Of a DNA stretch of 64,000 bases, positions 1-11,620 are shown piece after piece. This DNA is from Saccopteryx bilineata (lineage: Eukaryota > Chordata > Mammalia > Chiroptera > Emballonuridae). The stretch's first letter is position 1. Each line of letters starts with the position of its first letter. Under the pieces are notes generated by a model. The model saw only the letters and a list, made by a program, of their open reading frames with translations, ran no database searches and was not told where the DNA came from. The DNA is taken from contig NC_089490.1 in NCBI RefSeq assembly GCF_036850765.1, positions 127,438,522-127,502,521 of the forward strand. Direction: 5' to 3'. Position numbers and translations under genes: made by a program.

Positions 1-672
1 GCTCTCCAGAGCCTAGGGCAGAGCTGTTTTCCTGAGTGTCCCAACTTTACTTTCAGACCTTCCACCCCAACTCCCACTCAGGCCTACAAATGCTTTCAAG
101 ATGCCCAAACTGGAAGTCCCAAGCAAAGATTCAGCTTTTATGAAAGCCAGGGTAAACTATGTGAACACACCCTTGCTGGCCACCTGGCCTCTTTGTAACA
201 AAGTTTCTTTCTGTTTATCAACTGAGCTGCTTACCTCTGGGAGACGTGGCAGACAGGAAGTAAGACACCACCACAAGGATGTTTGTTCAAGTTAGTCAGG
301 CTAAGGTTCAATTACAGGTTTCTTTGAAAAGAGATAACTGTGGGCACTCTCACCCAGGGTGCAGGCATGTGGAGCTGGACATCACGTTGGGGAGAGGATG
401 GGCCGATCTTAAACTATTGGTTGGGGCAGGGGGCCAAGAGGCTGCTGTGGCCAAATGATCATCCCTCTCTTCCTTGCCATCATATACAGCCCATATTTCA
501 TTTCCTCTGTTCTCATGCTGTGAACAAAGTAGCAAATGATCCCCTTCAATCTCCTCCTCCCAACTCTGACTCTTCTGATTACAGAAGGCTGGGAGGTTTT
601 CACTTTTCTCCATAATTACATTTTTAAGACACTTCAGCTACTGTGGCTTATCTTCCTAAAAAGACACACTGA
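1..672. other. Unique sequence, no gene recognised
   Basis: No exon, repeat or RNA gene recognised. The two overlapping 60-90-codon open frames on opposite strands at 340-615 have no recognisable content. Confidence 0.5.
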
Positions 673-1068
673 GCCCTGGCTGGTTGGCTCAGTGGTAGAG
701 CGTTGGCCTGGCATGCAGGGGACCCGGGTTCGATTCCCGGCCAGGGCACACAGGAGAAGCGCCCATTTGCTCCCCCCCCCCCCCCCACTTCCTCTCTGTC
801 TCTCTCTTCCCCTCCCGCAGCCAAGGCTCCATTGGAGCAAAGATGACCCGGGCACTGGGGATGGCTCCTTGGCCTCTGCCCCAGGTGCTAGAGTGGCTCT
901 GGTCACGGCAGAGCAACGCCCCGGAGGGGCAGAGCATCGTCCCCTGGTGGGCAGAGCATCGCCCCTGGTGGGTGTGCCGGGTAGATCCCAGTCGGGCGCA
1001 TGCAGGTGTCTGTCTGACTGTCTCTCCCCGTTTCCAGCTTCAGAAAAATACAAAAAAAAAAAAAAAAA
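673..1068 (+). repeat. SINE A
   Basis: Full-length copy from GCCCTGGCTGGTTGGCTCAG to a pure A tail, flanked by the perfect TSD AAGACACACTGA (661-672 and 1069-1080). The perfect TSD and clean tail mark a young insertion. Confidence 0.95.
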
Positions 1069-1080
1069 AAGACACACTGA

Positions 1081-4000
1081 AAGTTATTCCTGTAGCTAGT
1101 CTATCAAGTTTTTACCCCAGGATATCTAGGTTCATTTTATGTTTGCATAACATTTTAAGCTTGTTATCCAAACAGAGTTTTTAAATTGAAATAACCTACC
1201 CCATATTTTGTTCACACTGTATACTTAGAACATATATATACATAGCACTCAGTCAATATTTGTTACAAATTTGTAAAAGTCCCTGAAAATCAAAATAATA
1301 TGTAACCAAACAGGAAGTTCACCATCTAGCTCAGATTTCACTGGCATTACTTACAGGCCCTGACAGGTGAGGCTGGGATGTGCAACTGCACTCAGTTTGG
1401 GTGTTGAGACTGCTGGCTGCTAGGAATCCAAGGATGGAGAAACAAACTTCATGTGGGCATGAGGTGGTGTTTTCTAAACCCTGGTGATAGGCTGTGTTTG
1501 AGAAGGCAAAAAAAAAAAGGAACTTTAATTAAATCTTACCATCTGTTGGTTGGCGGGTGAGGTCAGGGCGAGAACTGGAGGTTAAGAGGAAAGGTATTCC
1601 TGAAGGTTTGGACTGGTCTCCAGATTGGGGTGGGGGTGATAGGAGAGGGCAGAACTGAAGTTTTTCCTTTTCTCCTCACCTCAGTCGACTCCTGCCTGTA
1701 GGCCTTTTACTCAGGGCCACCAGATACTTAACATGCCACACACTGAACTCAGGGTCTGTATCCTGCCCCCTAACCTAGCCAAAATCCTAGGAACAACCCC
1801 TTCTCCTGCCCCTGCCCCACTCCTGGGTATCTAGTTTTAAATCCCTTTTCAATGTCAGGTTCACCCTACATCCATGCCAAAATTCTGCCGATTCATTCCC
1901 TGCTTCCTGTATCCTCCTCTTCCTTTCTGCTCAAAACCATCATATTGGAATGTGTCCTTATCACCCAACATCTGGAGGCTAAGCAGAAGCATCCAGCCAG
2001 CCTCCTTTGCCTAGGGCCTCCTTCTCCCTTTCACAATCAGAACAGCCATATTCATATTTCTTTTTTTTTTTTTTCTTTTCTTTTCTTTAGCACCATTTGA
2101 TTGCATGTTTCTACATGGCCTGGGCAGTCTAAAATTTCTGTTTGCTACTCTAAGGGTATCTTTTCCTCCTCAAAACCTTTCCCTTATATCCTTGCTAAGC
2201 AAGCCATGTTTCTTTTCTCTTTCAGATTCTTACTCAAAACTCCCCTCCTCCAAGAAGCCTTCTTGGACTAAGGTGCGTCTTACTGCCCTCAGTATCAAGG
2301 TTCATTTGTTTCCAAGTTTCACTACCCATGTTTCCCCACATGAGACTTTCCCCACTGGATTTTATGGAGGAGGACCAACAGGCCACCTAGATCCTGTGTT
2401 CTTTCTCCTTCCCACTCCTTCAATCATGGTCCCTAACCTTCTGCCTCTGGAATGCAATCCACCTAGCCTCAAGCCCCTGTCGTATCCTCTGCCCTGAAGT
2501 ACTTGGTTATGCTCTTCCACTGCTCGCATCTGTCTGCCCTTTGTTCTCTGTTATGTCAGGTATAGAGCTAAGAATGAAGATTGGGTTTCTTTCTTCAAAT
2601 CTGTACGTGGGGCTCGGGACCAGGCTGCACAGGGTACAGGAGAATAACCTAACCCCATAAGGCTCTTAGGTGTCACAGGAGTCTGCGAACAGTTCTTTCT
2701 CTCCCCAGACTGAACCCATCCTTGTTCACTGTGCAAACCTTTTACACAGCACAATTACAGCATTGAGTTAGACACAGAGACAGTCACTGCCCTGCACTTG
2801 ACGTTCTTTATTCAAACCCTCACTCTCATTCCCATCAATTGATAATGGATATTTTGGGCGTTCCCAGAGAGGAGCAGAGGGCTGTATGAAGAGCAAACCT
2901 TTTGCACAGCCATTCACTAGGTCCCTCTGCTGTGTAGACACCTACTCTGGTCCTCAGCTTTACTTCCGGGGCTGAAGATGGTGGAACATGTCTGTGAGAG
3001 CCCGAGGAGGTTTAGGACAATACCACCACTTCTTAAATTACTACTTATCACATCAAGTCAAATAACAGTTACCATCTCCAAACTAAAGCACCAAGAAATG
3101 AAGTAACTTGACCAAAGTTCAAACAGCCAGGAAGTAGCAGAGGCAGGATCTGCACTCAAGCCCACATCTCTCCAAAGCCCACTCACTGCTTTAACCGTGA
3201 TACCACACTACCTTGCATTTGGCTGGAGCTTGGAGCTTTGCCAAAACACTTTCATATACACCTTCTCACTTGCTCCCCCTCACCCAGAGACTGTTTATGT
3301 GATTTGACCAAGGTTAGACAGCTAAATAAGCACAGGGCTGAGTCAGCTGCCTGCCTCCATTACACCTACTGCTTGGCCCTCTAGGGTTAACTGCCCCTCC
3401 TGTTCCTGATTTCTAGGTAATGGCCACCTGGACTAAGCCCACGGTCACATAACCTGTCTAGATTTCTCCCACCTGAATTTGGGGTAAAATGTTTCTGATC
3501 TTAGAGGGCATTTGACATATATCAGAGCCTTGCCTTCCATGCCTGAGTTCTTCTGTGCTGCTCTGGGTGGGAGTCAGCTGTCCTGCCAACTGTGGGCAGT
3601 GATTACCAGGCCATCCTGGGCAGCTGAGTAACCTTTGCTGTCCCACCAGCTCCAGACTACCTCTTCCCTTTGACAGTCCTGTCCTGTTTTCTGCCCTTTT
3701 GCCCCTGAAAGTGTTACCTCTGGATGGCTCAAGTGAATGGCATTTCTGAGGACCAGGAGTTAGGGAAGTGCCTGCAATGATACTGATTTCCACTGGATAA
3801 TTTGAACCAAAGTATATTTCAAACTCCTGACGTTAGTGTGTACTATTCATCACATGAACGTGCCTGTCTCATCCTTTTTACCCTTCCTGTGATGAGTATC
3901 TATCTATGAGGCGAACAGAGCCTGGGTAGTGTACACACATCTCCAGTAGAAACGAACACGAGCCCTGAGTTCTTTGGTATGTCCAGAATCGTTGACCTTT

Positions 4001-4859
4001 GTGGGTCTGGGGGTGTGCTGACAGCACAGCATCAAAACCCTCCCTTGGGGCTGTTATAGTGGGCTGTTGGCTAATAGAGGGGGTCTGTTCTAAGCTTTAG
4101 TGGCAAACTGACCCCTCCGCACCCTCACACAGGAGAGCTCTTTCCTACCTTCTGCCGAGGTCAGGGTCTGGGACAACTGGCTCTGGGGGGCAAATAACTG
4201 TTTCTCCTTTTGGTTGGGCTGGAGTTTGGAACAAGTGACAGGGTAATCAGGAAGTTTGGTGACAGTCACAATCATGAACACCCATCAGATTCCCTCCCCA
4301 CAATACCACACAGCTCCCACCTGCAAAAGGTCCAAGCTTCCAGAGGGAGGACATCCCTGATGGAACCCCTCTAGGAGACTTCGCTTGGCTTGCCCCTTCT
4401 GTTCAGGAGCAACATGGCACTGGCAGGAGGGAACCTCTCTGAAAGATTTTCTGTAGCTGGGCACATGGAGTGACCCAACCTAGGGAGACGGGGCACACAA
4501 GAAATGCTGCCGGCAGCATGGGTGGGTAAAAAGAAGAGGTGTAGAGCCCCGGAGGGAGTGCTATGGCTTGTTCCTCTCCCACCCCACCCCTACAAGACAC
4601 AGAGGTCCGAGCTTTTCTTCCATCCATCCTTTAATAAAAGAAGGCACAAAAGTAGGGGTATCCTACCGAGAGAGGAGCTAGGGGCCACGATAGCAGAACA
4701 GGACCAGTTTGGCCCCTCCTCTTCATTTTATAGTGTGGGTGGTAAAGAGGAAGAGGAGGCAGAGAAGGTCAGCAGAGAGCAAGGACTTGGCAGGAGCGAG
4801 AGATGGAGGGAAGTCCCGAGAAGGGGACAGGTCTAAGTTCCAAGTCAGGGAGAGGGTTG
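1081..4859. other. Mostly unique DNA with faint old repeats
   Basis: No coding exon recognised. 3095-3225 and about 3290-3375 look like inverted MIR fragments ('ACTTGACCAAAGTTCAAACAGC'-type core). 2110-2560 has L2-like wording. The open frame at 3458-3793 (minus) lacks recognisable motifs. Confidence 0.4.
3095..3225 (-). repeat. MIR relic
   Basis: The reverse complement carries the MIR core: 'cctctgctacttcctggctg' followed by a 'tttggtcaagttacttcatt'-like segment. Confidence 0.6.
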
Positions 4860-5420
4860 CAAAGGTGGGGGAGGGGCGCAGCTGCCTGTGGGGGTCGCAG
4901 GCTGCTTCTGCTGCTTACCTGTAGCGCCAAGGCAGAGCCGCAGCGGCGCCGCTGAGCTGCTCAGGGGTTTTCGGACGAGACATCCTGGAAGGCGGGATCG
5001 GGGCGGGGCTTGCAAGTCCGCTGGGGCGTGTCCTACCGGGCCTCCCAAACTAGGTGCTGGCGGCCCCCCGCGGTGCCTCGGAGCGGCTGGTCCAGGCCAG
5101 GCAGCTCTCTTAGCAGCCGGGAGGCTGTGACTCGGGTGGGGACCACTGACCCCATGCATTCCCCACCTCCGCCTGCTGGACGCAGCTGAGGATCCAGCTT
5201 CCCCAGAGCTCAGACCACCCCGGGGTACAGTCTGCGGCCAGGCTCTCAGTGCTGGAAAAGATTGGAGGGTCCTAGCCACCTCAAAGACAACAGTCATTTA
5301 GCAGTGCTGCCGGTGGCGCGGGACAGCGTATGCGGGGAGCCGCACACTCCGTGGCAGCGCGGCAGCGCTGGAGGATTAAAAAGCAGCCAGGCAGTGAGGA
5401 GCCCGGGGCAGGGTGGTCTT
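4860..5420. promoter_or_regulatory. GC-rich island, candidate bidirectional promoter
   Basis: A local GC and CpG peak with a GC box (GGGGCGGGGC at 5000-5009) and no interspersed repeat. A minus-strand splice donor sits at its left edge. The human locus, as I remember it, has GALNT6 reading leftwards and an upstream SLC4A8 promoter reading rightwards from a shared island some tens of kb before the main SLC4A8 coding start. That fits this geometry, but no GALNT6 protein sequence is visible here. Confidence 0.5.
4919..5030 (-). other. Candidate minus-strand first exon with splice donor (possibly GALNT6 5' end)
   Basis: Read on the minus strand, ...GCGCTACAG|GTAAGCAG is a near-perfect splice donor with the exon ending at 4919. 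An ATG at 4983 in the context CCAGGATGT opens a 21-codon frame up to the donor, starting MSRPKTPEQLSG. I do not recognise this peptide, so it may be a uORF or 5' UTR rather than coding. The right edge (transcription start) is a guess from the GC box. Assignment to GALNT6 is by remembered synteny only. Confidence 0.35.
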
Positions 5421-5582
5421 GGGCAAATGACTCCTCCCCTCCAGCCAACAGCAAAAGCAGGTATTAACTGTGTGCCACGAACAATGCTAATGGCTCCCTA
5501 GCCAGGTTTTAGGTGAATCCCCTCCCTGGCAGACGCCTTACAATTGTTCACAATATACAGGGAGGAGGCAGATCACACAGCC

Positions 5583-5765
5583 ACAGTGATGCTCAAAGTG
5601 TGGTTCCTGGACCGGCAGCATCAGTATCAACTAATAATTTGTTAGAAATTGGGTCCTACCCCAGACCTAAATAATCTGAATCTCTGGGGGTAGGGCCCAG
5701 AGATTTGGTTTTTAAAAGCCCTCCAGATGATTCTGGTGCACACTCAGTTTTGAGTACCACTGAGC
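5583..5765 (+). mobile_element. MER5A-like hAT (Charlie) relic
   Basis: Begins CAGTGATGCTCAAAGTGTGG and ends TTTTGAGTACCACTG, the MER5A termini. The internal stretch 'ACCCCAGACCTAAATAATCTGAATCTCTGGGGGTAGGGCCCAG' region also matches. A mammal-wide ancient non-autonomous element. Confidence 0.85.
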
Positions 5766-6150
5766 ATGCGGCGCATTGCTGGAACTGGAGTCCAGGTACA
5801 TCGAGTTCCTAAACTCATGCTCTGAATCGTCCCTCCAGGGCTGCTCACTGGTCCTGTCCAGCTCTAAGGTTCTGTGAAATAAAGTTTGGGTTTTTATCTC
5901 AGTAATAGAGAAGTAGCTTAGTCGACTCAAAATAGCAGATAATTTGGAAATTTTCTATGGTAGAATCTTGGACCACTAATTCTTTTTGTTTTGATATTTA
6001 AACAAGTTTGTATTTCTGAGTCCCTAAGACCTGGGAGCAGGCGTGTGGGTGAGTAGATCTGAGCAGGAAGACAATTCTGACATGAACTGGGACAGACAGG
6101 GAAAGCCACTTGGGGATGAACAGTTGGATAAAGAATTCATCTTGTTTTCT

Positions 6151-6490
6151 TTCTTTTTTCTTTTTTTTTTTTCTTCTTTGTATCTCTCCGAAGCTGGAAA
6201 CGGGGAGAGACAGCCAGACAGACTCCCGCATGCGGCCGACCGGGATCCACCCGGCATGCCTACCAGGGGCCGACGCTCTGCCCCTCCGGGGCGTCGCTCT
6301 GCCACGACCAGAGCCACCCCCAGCGCCCGGGCCATCTCCGCTCCAATGGAGCCCCGGCTGCGGGAGGGGAAGAGAGAGACAGAGAGGAAGGGGTGGGGCG
6401 GAGAAGCAAATGGGCGCCCCTCCCACGTGCCCTGGCCCGGGTCCCCCGCACGCCAGGCCTACGCTCCACCGCCGAGCCAACCGGCCAGGG
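6151..6490 (-). repeat. SINE A (reverse)
   Basis: T-rich tail on the left and GCCCTGGCCGGTTGGCTCGG head at the right edge in reverse. TSD TTCATCTTGTTTTCT at 6136-6150 and 6492-6506. The copy is shorter than the norm because of a deletion in the tandem 'CAGAGC' region. Confidence 0.95.
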
Positions 6491-6506
6491 TTTCATCTTG
6501 TTTTCT

Positions 6507-7546
6507 AATCTGGGCCCCCATGGTAGGATTGAGCTATGCAACAGGAGGCAGAGGTTTTCTAGTGATGGAGTCTGGAAAGACATGGCCAGTGAAGGATGGA
6601 GAAGATCTTGCCCAGCTACATTAGATCAGGGAAATGGTGAAAGGGGGACATTCCCAAAGGAGTAGAAAAGGAGGTGTTCACTCTGTCTTGTCATGGTCAC
6701 CTATCTTCCCTTACTCCGAGTAGCTGAGTAATCCCCCACCCCTTCAGCTCCCTTTCTTTCACACAGAGACTTTCTGGGGTTTACGTTTCTAAAGAAATTT
6801 CTCTAGTGTTTACCTTGATCATCCAGTTTAGCCTCTTTATTAAATACTCAGGGCTCATTTTAACTCCCACTGCTCCTGTTGCAACCATTTTAACTCCCAT
6901 TGCTCCAGCTGTCACTTGGCTTATTTGACAACTATCTTTCTCAAAATAAGGGCATTCTCTCTTTCTGGCGGCTGGACATTCCTGTAGGGGTCTGTCCCTA
7001 CGATCTTTGCTCTACCCTTCTTCGAACTCTGTTGTGAACCCCATGGGTCGTGTGGGTCTGACTTGGCCCTGGAGCTTGAGTAAGGACCCAACCTGACCTG
7101 AGTGCAATAGGCTAGGCTGGACTCACAGCCTCTGTTCTTCCCCAGGACTAACACTAACTTCACCACTAACCCCAACATAGAGCTTCTGAGAGGGCGGTGC
7201 CCAGTTTCTCAAGGAAGCAGCGTCAATCTATTGTGTGCTCCACTTTCCAGAAGCAAATTATTCATCCAGTTTTACTTCAGCTGACTCTGATTTTAAATGT
7301 GACTTTGAGTCCTTCAGAATCATTAGCTGCCTAATTTGGAGGTGCATGTAGTCCGTAGGATGTGGGACCCACCCCTAATGTGTCATGCACTGAGCTGTTC
7401 TCTCCTAGCAGGAAGGGCGGTTCAGGCTCCCTGCCTGGAGATGAACGACTGTAGAATAGTAAATGTGACCACAGCTTGCCACTGGTGGCAGGCCACTTTT
7501 AAAAAGTTTTATTTACTTGAAAAAGTTATATAAGCACATGGTCAAA
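6507..7546. other. Unique sequence, no gene recognised
   Basis: No exon or clear repeat recognised; only short spurious open frames. Confidence 0.4.
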
Positions 7547-7560
7547 AATAATTAAGCACT

Positions 7561-7681
7561 GCCTGACCTGTGGTGGCGCAGTAGATAAAGTGTCAACCTG
7601 GAATGCTGAGGTCGCCGGTTCAAAACCCTGGGCCTGTCTGGTCAAGGCACATATGGGAGTTGATGCTTCCTGCTCCTCCAC

Positions 7682-7733
<52 letters not shown>

Positions 7734-7748
7734 AAATTAATAAAAAAT
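7561..7748 (+). repeat. SINE B with expanded (TC)n
   Basis: Head GCCTGACCTGTGGTGGCGCAG, box B GGTTCAAAACC, then a (TC)n run at about 7687-7728 that is part of the element. TSD AATAATTAAGCACT at 7547-7560 and 7749-7762. Confidence 0.93.
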
Positions 7749-8385
7749 AATAATTAAGCACTATAAAAAGGTATACAATGAAAAATATATTTCTTTCCTT
7801 CCTAGACCTTCGATTCTTCTCTCTAGAGATCACCTATGCATATTTATGACCAAAACTCTCCCTATCATTAAGCATTTTTGCAGGGCATGCCTGAATTCTC
7901 TGTTCCTCAGGAAGTCCTATGAATTTCTTTTTTTTTTTTTTTTCTCAATCTTATTTTTATTTCTGGGCCATTTTAGTTTAGTTTTGTTTTGTTTTTTTTG
8001 AATATTGATTTTCACTTCTCATGTCAGTGGGCTTCAGGGGGTTCCCGCATCATACAGCAGGAAATGTGTTGTGGTGGGAGCAGAGCAGTGGAAACAAGTG
8101 AGACAAGAGGAGCTCTGTAAGGCTACTGACATCAGCTTTGGTCCTTCCTTCTCAAGTCTCTTCCATGTGCAATCCTGGTGAGGGTACACCACCTCTGGGT
8201 GGGGCAGAGTGAGGGAAATTTGCCCATCAGGAGGAGATGCTGGATGCACTTAGCAGGGGCAGTTTGCAGAGGAAGCTGCCTAGAACTTGCCTGGGAAGTT
8301 ACGAGGGAGGGCAGCGGGTTTGCTGACAACCTGTACCCTCCCCATTATCTCCCCCACCCCGGAGGGTGGTTAACCATAGTAGGAA

Positions 8386-8500
8386 CCAAACAGGTCCCTT
8401 TAATTTGCTTACATCTCAGTTTGTTACCTATAAAGTGGGGTTAATGATGCCTAGATTATTGTGAAGTTCAAGCAGATAACTGAGGTGAAAGTATGACAGT
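8386..8500 (+). repeat. MIR relic
   Basis: 'CTCAGTTTGTTACCTATAAAGTGGGGTTAATGATG'-type MIR 3' core region. Confidence 0.6.
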
Positions 8501-8639
8501 TTAGTTCTTCTACTACATCTGTTTCATCTCTTTTCTCCCTCTGTTCCCCCTTTTTCCTTCTCATCTCATTCCTATGCCCAGAAGAGAAACAGTCAAAGCA
8601 AGAAACCTAAGCAGAGCTGTTCCAAGTTCTCCCACAATC

Positions 8640-8800
8640 ACTCATGCATTACAATTCACTCACCTCTGTATGCCTCAATTTCCTCATCTGTGAAATGGAT
8701 ATAATATTATTTTTATTATTGAGTTGTTAGATTAAAATAAGTAAAATGTTTAACCCACTTCCTGGTACACAATAAGCACTCTGTAAACATTAGAATGTTA
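8640..8800 (+). repeat. MIR relic
   Basis: Contains 'CTCAATTTCCTCATCTGTGA' and the downstream 'GCACTCTGTAAACATT' of MIR. Confidence 0.75.
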
Positions 8801-9170
8801 GTCATTATCATTAGCTGTTTCCCCCTTCCTTTCCTATCTTCAACAAAATGATGTTGAAGCCCACTATGGGTAGCTTGTGTACTAAGTACTGGGTAGAACA
8901 CAGGAATACAAAGGTAAATAAACTGCATCTTTCTCCTTGCGCACCCAAAGTCTAGGAAAGGAAGTTGATAAATGTAAAAAGGATTATGACTGGGACAGAG
9001 CCAGGACTAAGGTAAGGTGAGTAAAGCACTTACTTTGGATACAAAATTGAAGGGGGCACCAAAATACACAATAGTCAAGTAATAATGTAATATGTTAAAA
9101 AATCAAACTTAATGCAGAAAAATCTGTGATGAACAAAATATCAACAATTGAAAATAAAAAATAGCATTCT

Positions 9171-9590
9171 TTTTTTTTTTTTTTGCATTTTTCTGAAGCT
9201 GGAAACAGGGAGAGACAGACAGACTCCCGCATGTGCCCGACCGGGATCCACCCGGCATGCCCACCAGGGGGCGACGCTCTGCCCACCAGGGGGCGATGCT
9301 CTGCCCATCCTGGGCGTCGCCATGTTGCGACCCTCCTGGGTGTTGCCATGTTGTGACCAGAGCCACTCTAGCGCCTGGGGCAGAGGCCACAGAGCCATCC
9401 CCAGCGCCCGGGCCATCTTTGCTCCAATGGAGCCTTGGCTGCGGGAGGGGAAGAGAGAGACAGAGAGGAAGGCGCGGCGGAGGGGTGGAGAAGCAAATGG
9501 GCGCTTCTCCTATGTGCCCTGGCCGGGAATCGAACCCGGGTCCTCCGCAAGCTAGGCCGACGCTCTACAGCTGAGCCACTGGCCAGGGCC
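9171..9590 (-). repeat. SINE A, 'ATGGCGACGCCC' subfamily (reverse)
   Basis: Reverse copy with internal 'GTCGCCATGTTGCGACC' (reverse of the subfamily block) and a tandem repeat of the 'CTGCCCACCAGGGGGCGA' unit. It lies in the T-tail of the older SINE immediately to its right. Confidence 0.9.
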
Positions 9591-9599
9591 CTTTTTTTT

Positions 9600-9950
9600 T
9601 TTTTTTTTTTTTTTTTTAATTAAATGAGAAGAGGGGAGGCAGAGAGACAGACTCCATCCACATGCACCCTGACCGGCAAGGCCCATCTGGGCCATTGTTC
9701 TATTGCTCTGTAACCAAGCTATTTTTAGTGCCTGAGGTAGAGGCCATTGAACCATCCTCAGCCCACCGGTGCCAAGTCACTCAAGCCAATCGAGCCATGG
9801 CTGTGAAAGGAGGGAAGAGAGAGAGAGAAAGAAAGCAGAGGAAGAGGTGGAGAAGCAGATGGTCGCTTTTCCTGTGTGCCCTGACCCGGAATTGGACCTA
9901 GGATCCACATGCCAGGCCCACACCCTACCATTGAGCCAACGGGCCAGGAC
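9600..9950 (-). repeat. SINE A-old (reverse)
   Basis: Diverged copy with 'CTATTTTTAGTGCCTGAGG' and 'GAGCCATGGCTGTGAAAGG' in place of the A-family wording. Its long T tail begins the run at about 9591-9618 and was the target of the younger copy on its left. Confidence 0.8.
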
Positions 9951-10116
9951 ACGAATGACATTCTGTTGAGCCATGTTGGAGCTTGAGGCAAAAGAAAATA
10001 TTTGGAACCCATATTCATGTTTTTCTGTATTTCTTAAATGGTTATTTTTTCTAGTACATTAAAGTAGTTGAAGCAATTATAAAAAATTGAAAAGCAAGTT
10101 ATTAAAACTCACATTA

Positions 10117-10502
10117 GGCCCTGGCCGGTTGGCTCAGCGGTAGAGCATCGGCCTGGCTTGCGGGGGACCCAGGTTCGATTCCCGGCCAGGGCACATAGGA
10201 GAAGCACCCATTTGCTTCTCCACCTCCCCTCCCCCTCCTTCCTCTCTGTCTCTCTCTTCCCCTCCCGCAGCCAAGGCTCCATTGGAGCAAAGATGGCCTG
10301 GGCACTGGGGATGGCTCCTTGGCCTCTGCCTCAGGCACTAGAGTGGCTCTGGTCGCGGCAGAGCGACGCCCCGGAGGGGCAGAGCATCACCCCCTGGTGG
10401 GCAGAGCGTAGCCCCTGGTGGGCGTGCCGGGTGGATCCCGGTCGGGCGCATGCAGGAGTCTGTCTGACTGTCCCGTTTCCAGCTTCAGAAAAATACAAAA
10501 AA
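10117..10502 (+). repeat. SINE A
   Basis: Complete copy with TSD AAAACTCACATTA at 10104-10116 and AAAACCTCACATTA (one change) at 10503-10516. Confidence 0.95.
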
Positions 10503-10516
10503 AAAACCTCACATTA

Positions 10517-11377
10517 ATTTTAGTTTAAAGATTTTTATACCCAAACAGAATTTACTATGATTTTATTTCAGCTTAAGTTAATGAAAATTTATTTAAGATC
10601 ACCACTTGGTCAAGAGAAATATTCAAACATGACAGTTTCTCAACTGAAAATGGAATAAGCAAAAAATTATATTTTGCAAATATCACTGATGAGTTTGCTT
10701 ACATTAAAGCCAATTTTCTTTTTCCTTAGGCTCCAATATGGCTCAGCATGGCACTGGCTTGGGGTCTGGATTAAGAACCTGAGGAGAATTGTAGGGAAAA
10801 AGAAGGAGAAGGGTTAGAAGAATTGTAGCAATGGGTATTATAGTATTTAGTGTTTTTATTAATCACCCAAATATCATATTTAGAAAGCACAAGAAATCAC
10901 AGAGATGAAAATAAACTACCCATAATTATGGTACCTAGAGGTACCATATGGTACCTATGATACCACTAATTTTGGTGTAAGATGTCCTATTTTTTTCTAA
11001 TAGATATATTCACATGCATATGTATTTCATCAATTCTAAGATGCATATTTTTTTCATTTTTTAACATTTCTGAAATCGGGCTGTATCTTAAATTATTGGT
11101 ACCATAATTTAATTAGCAGTGTTTTTCCTTTACTGGTATATAAAATAATGATTTGTCTTACTATCTATGTATATTGTATTCCTACATATGAAATTACATA
11201 TGTATGTAATTACTATATATATTACAAACCTGGAATCATATTGAATATACTGTTTTATGACCTGATTTTTTTTTTACTTACTGTATTATCTATTTTTCAA
11301 GGTAATGAAATAATCTCACATAAGATCATCAATCACTATATAGTGGTTTCTTACACAGATGAACTATATATGTGTAT
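10517..11377. other. AT-rich sequence, no gene recognised
   Basis: AT-rich, with no recognised repeat or exon. 10930-10970 carries a short GGTACCATATGG repeat. Confidence 0.35.
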
Positions 11378-11610
11378 TTTTTCCATTGATTTTTGAGGGA
11401 GAGAAAGGGAGAAAGAGAAAGAGAGAGGGGAAGGGAAATATAGAGAGAAAAGCATCAACTTGTTCCACTTAGTTGTATACCCACTGATTTCTTCTTGTGT
11501 GTAACCTGACCAGGGCTTGAACCAGTGACCTCTGACCTAGCCAGCCCCTGAAGGATCAAGCCAGCGACTAGTGCTCCAAGAGGACACTATCTACTGCGCC
11601 CTGGCCTGGG
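11378..11610 (-). repeat. Old tRNA-derived SINE (reverse)
   Basis: Purine-rich tail region, then 'AGCATCAACTTG', and the reversed B-like head '...CTATCTACTGCGCCCTGGCCTGGG'. Diverged and without a clear TSD. Confidence 0.65.
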
Positions 11611-11620
11611 CTCATACATA

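Noticed and set aside
340..615. Overlapping 64-91-codon frames on both strands
   Set aside because: No recognisable domain or splice context; typical chance frames in GC-moderate intron.
536..1184. Long ORFs such as the 187-codon frame, with relatives at about 25 other places (recurring words like WPLPQALEWLWS and EGQSIAPWWA)
   Set aside because: These are translations of the family A SINE in various frames. They recur only because the repeat recurs, and carry no conserved start or gene context.
3458..3793. 111-codon minus-strand frame
   Set aside because: No motif, no splice-site support and no match to GALNT6 or other neighbours that I can recall.
4845..5297. 150-codon minus-strand frame over the GC-rich island
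   Set aside because: Low-complexity Pro/Ala/Arg composition expected of GC-rich DNA, crossing a good splice donor. It is not in the frame of the candidate ATG at 4983.
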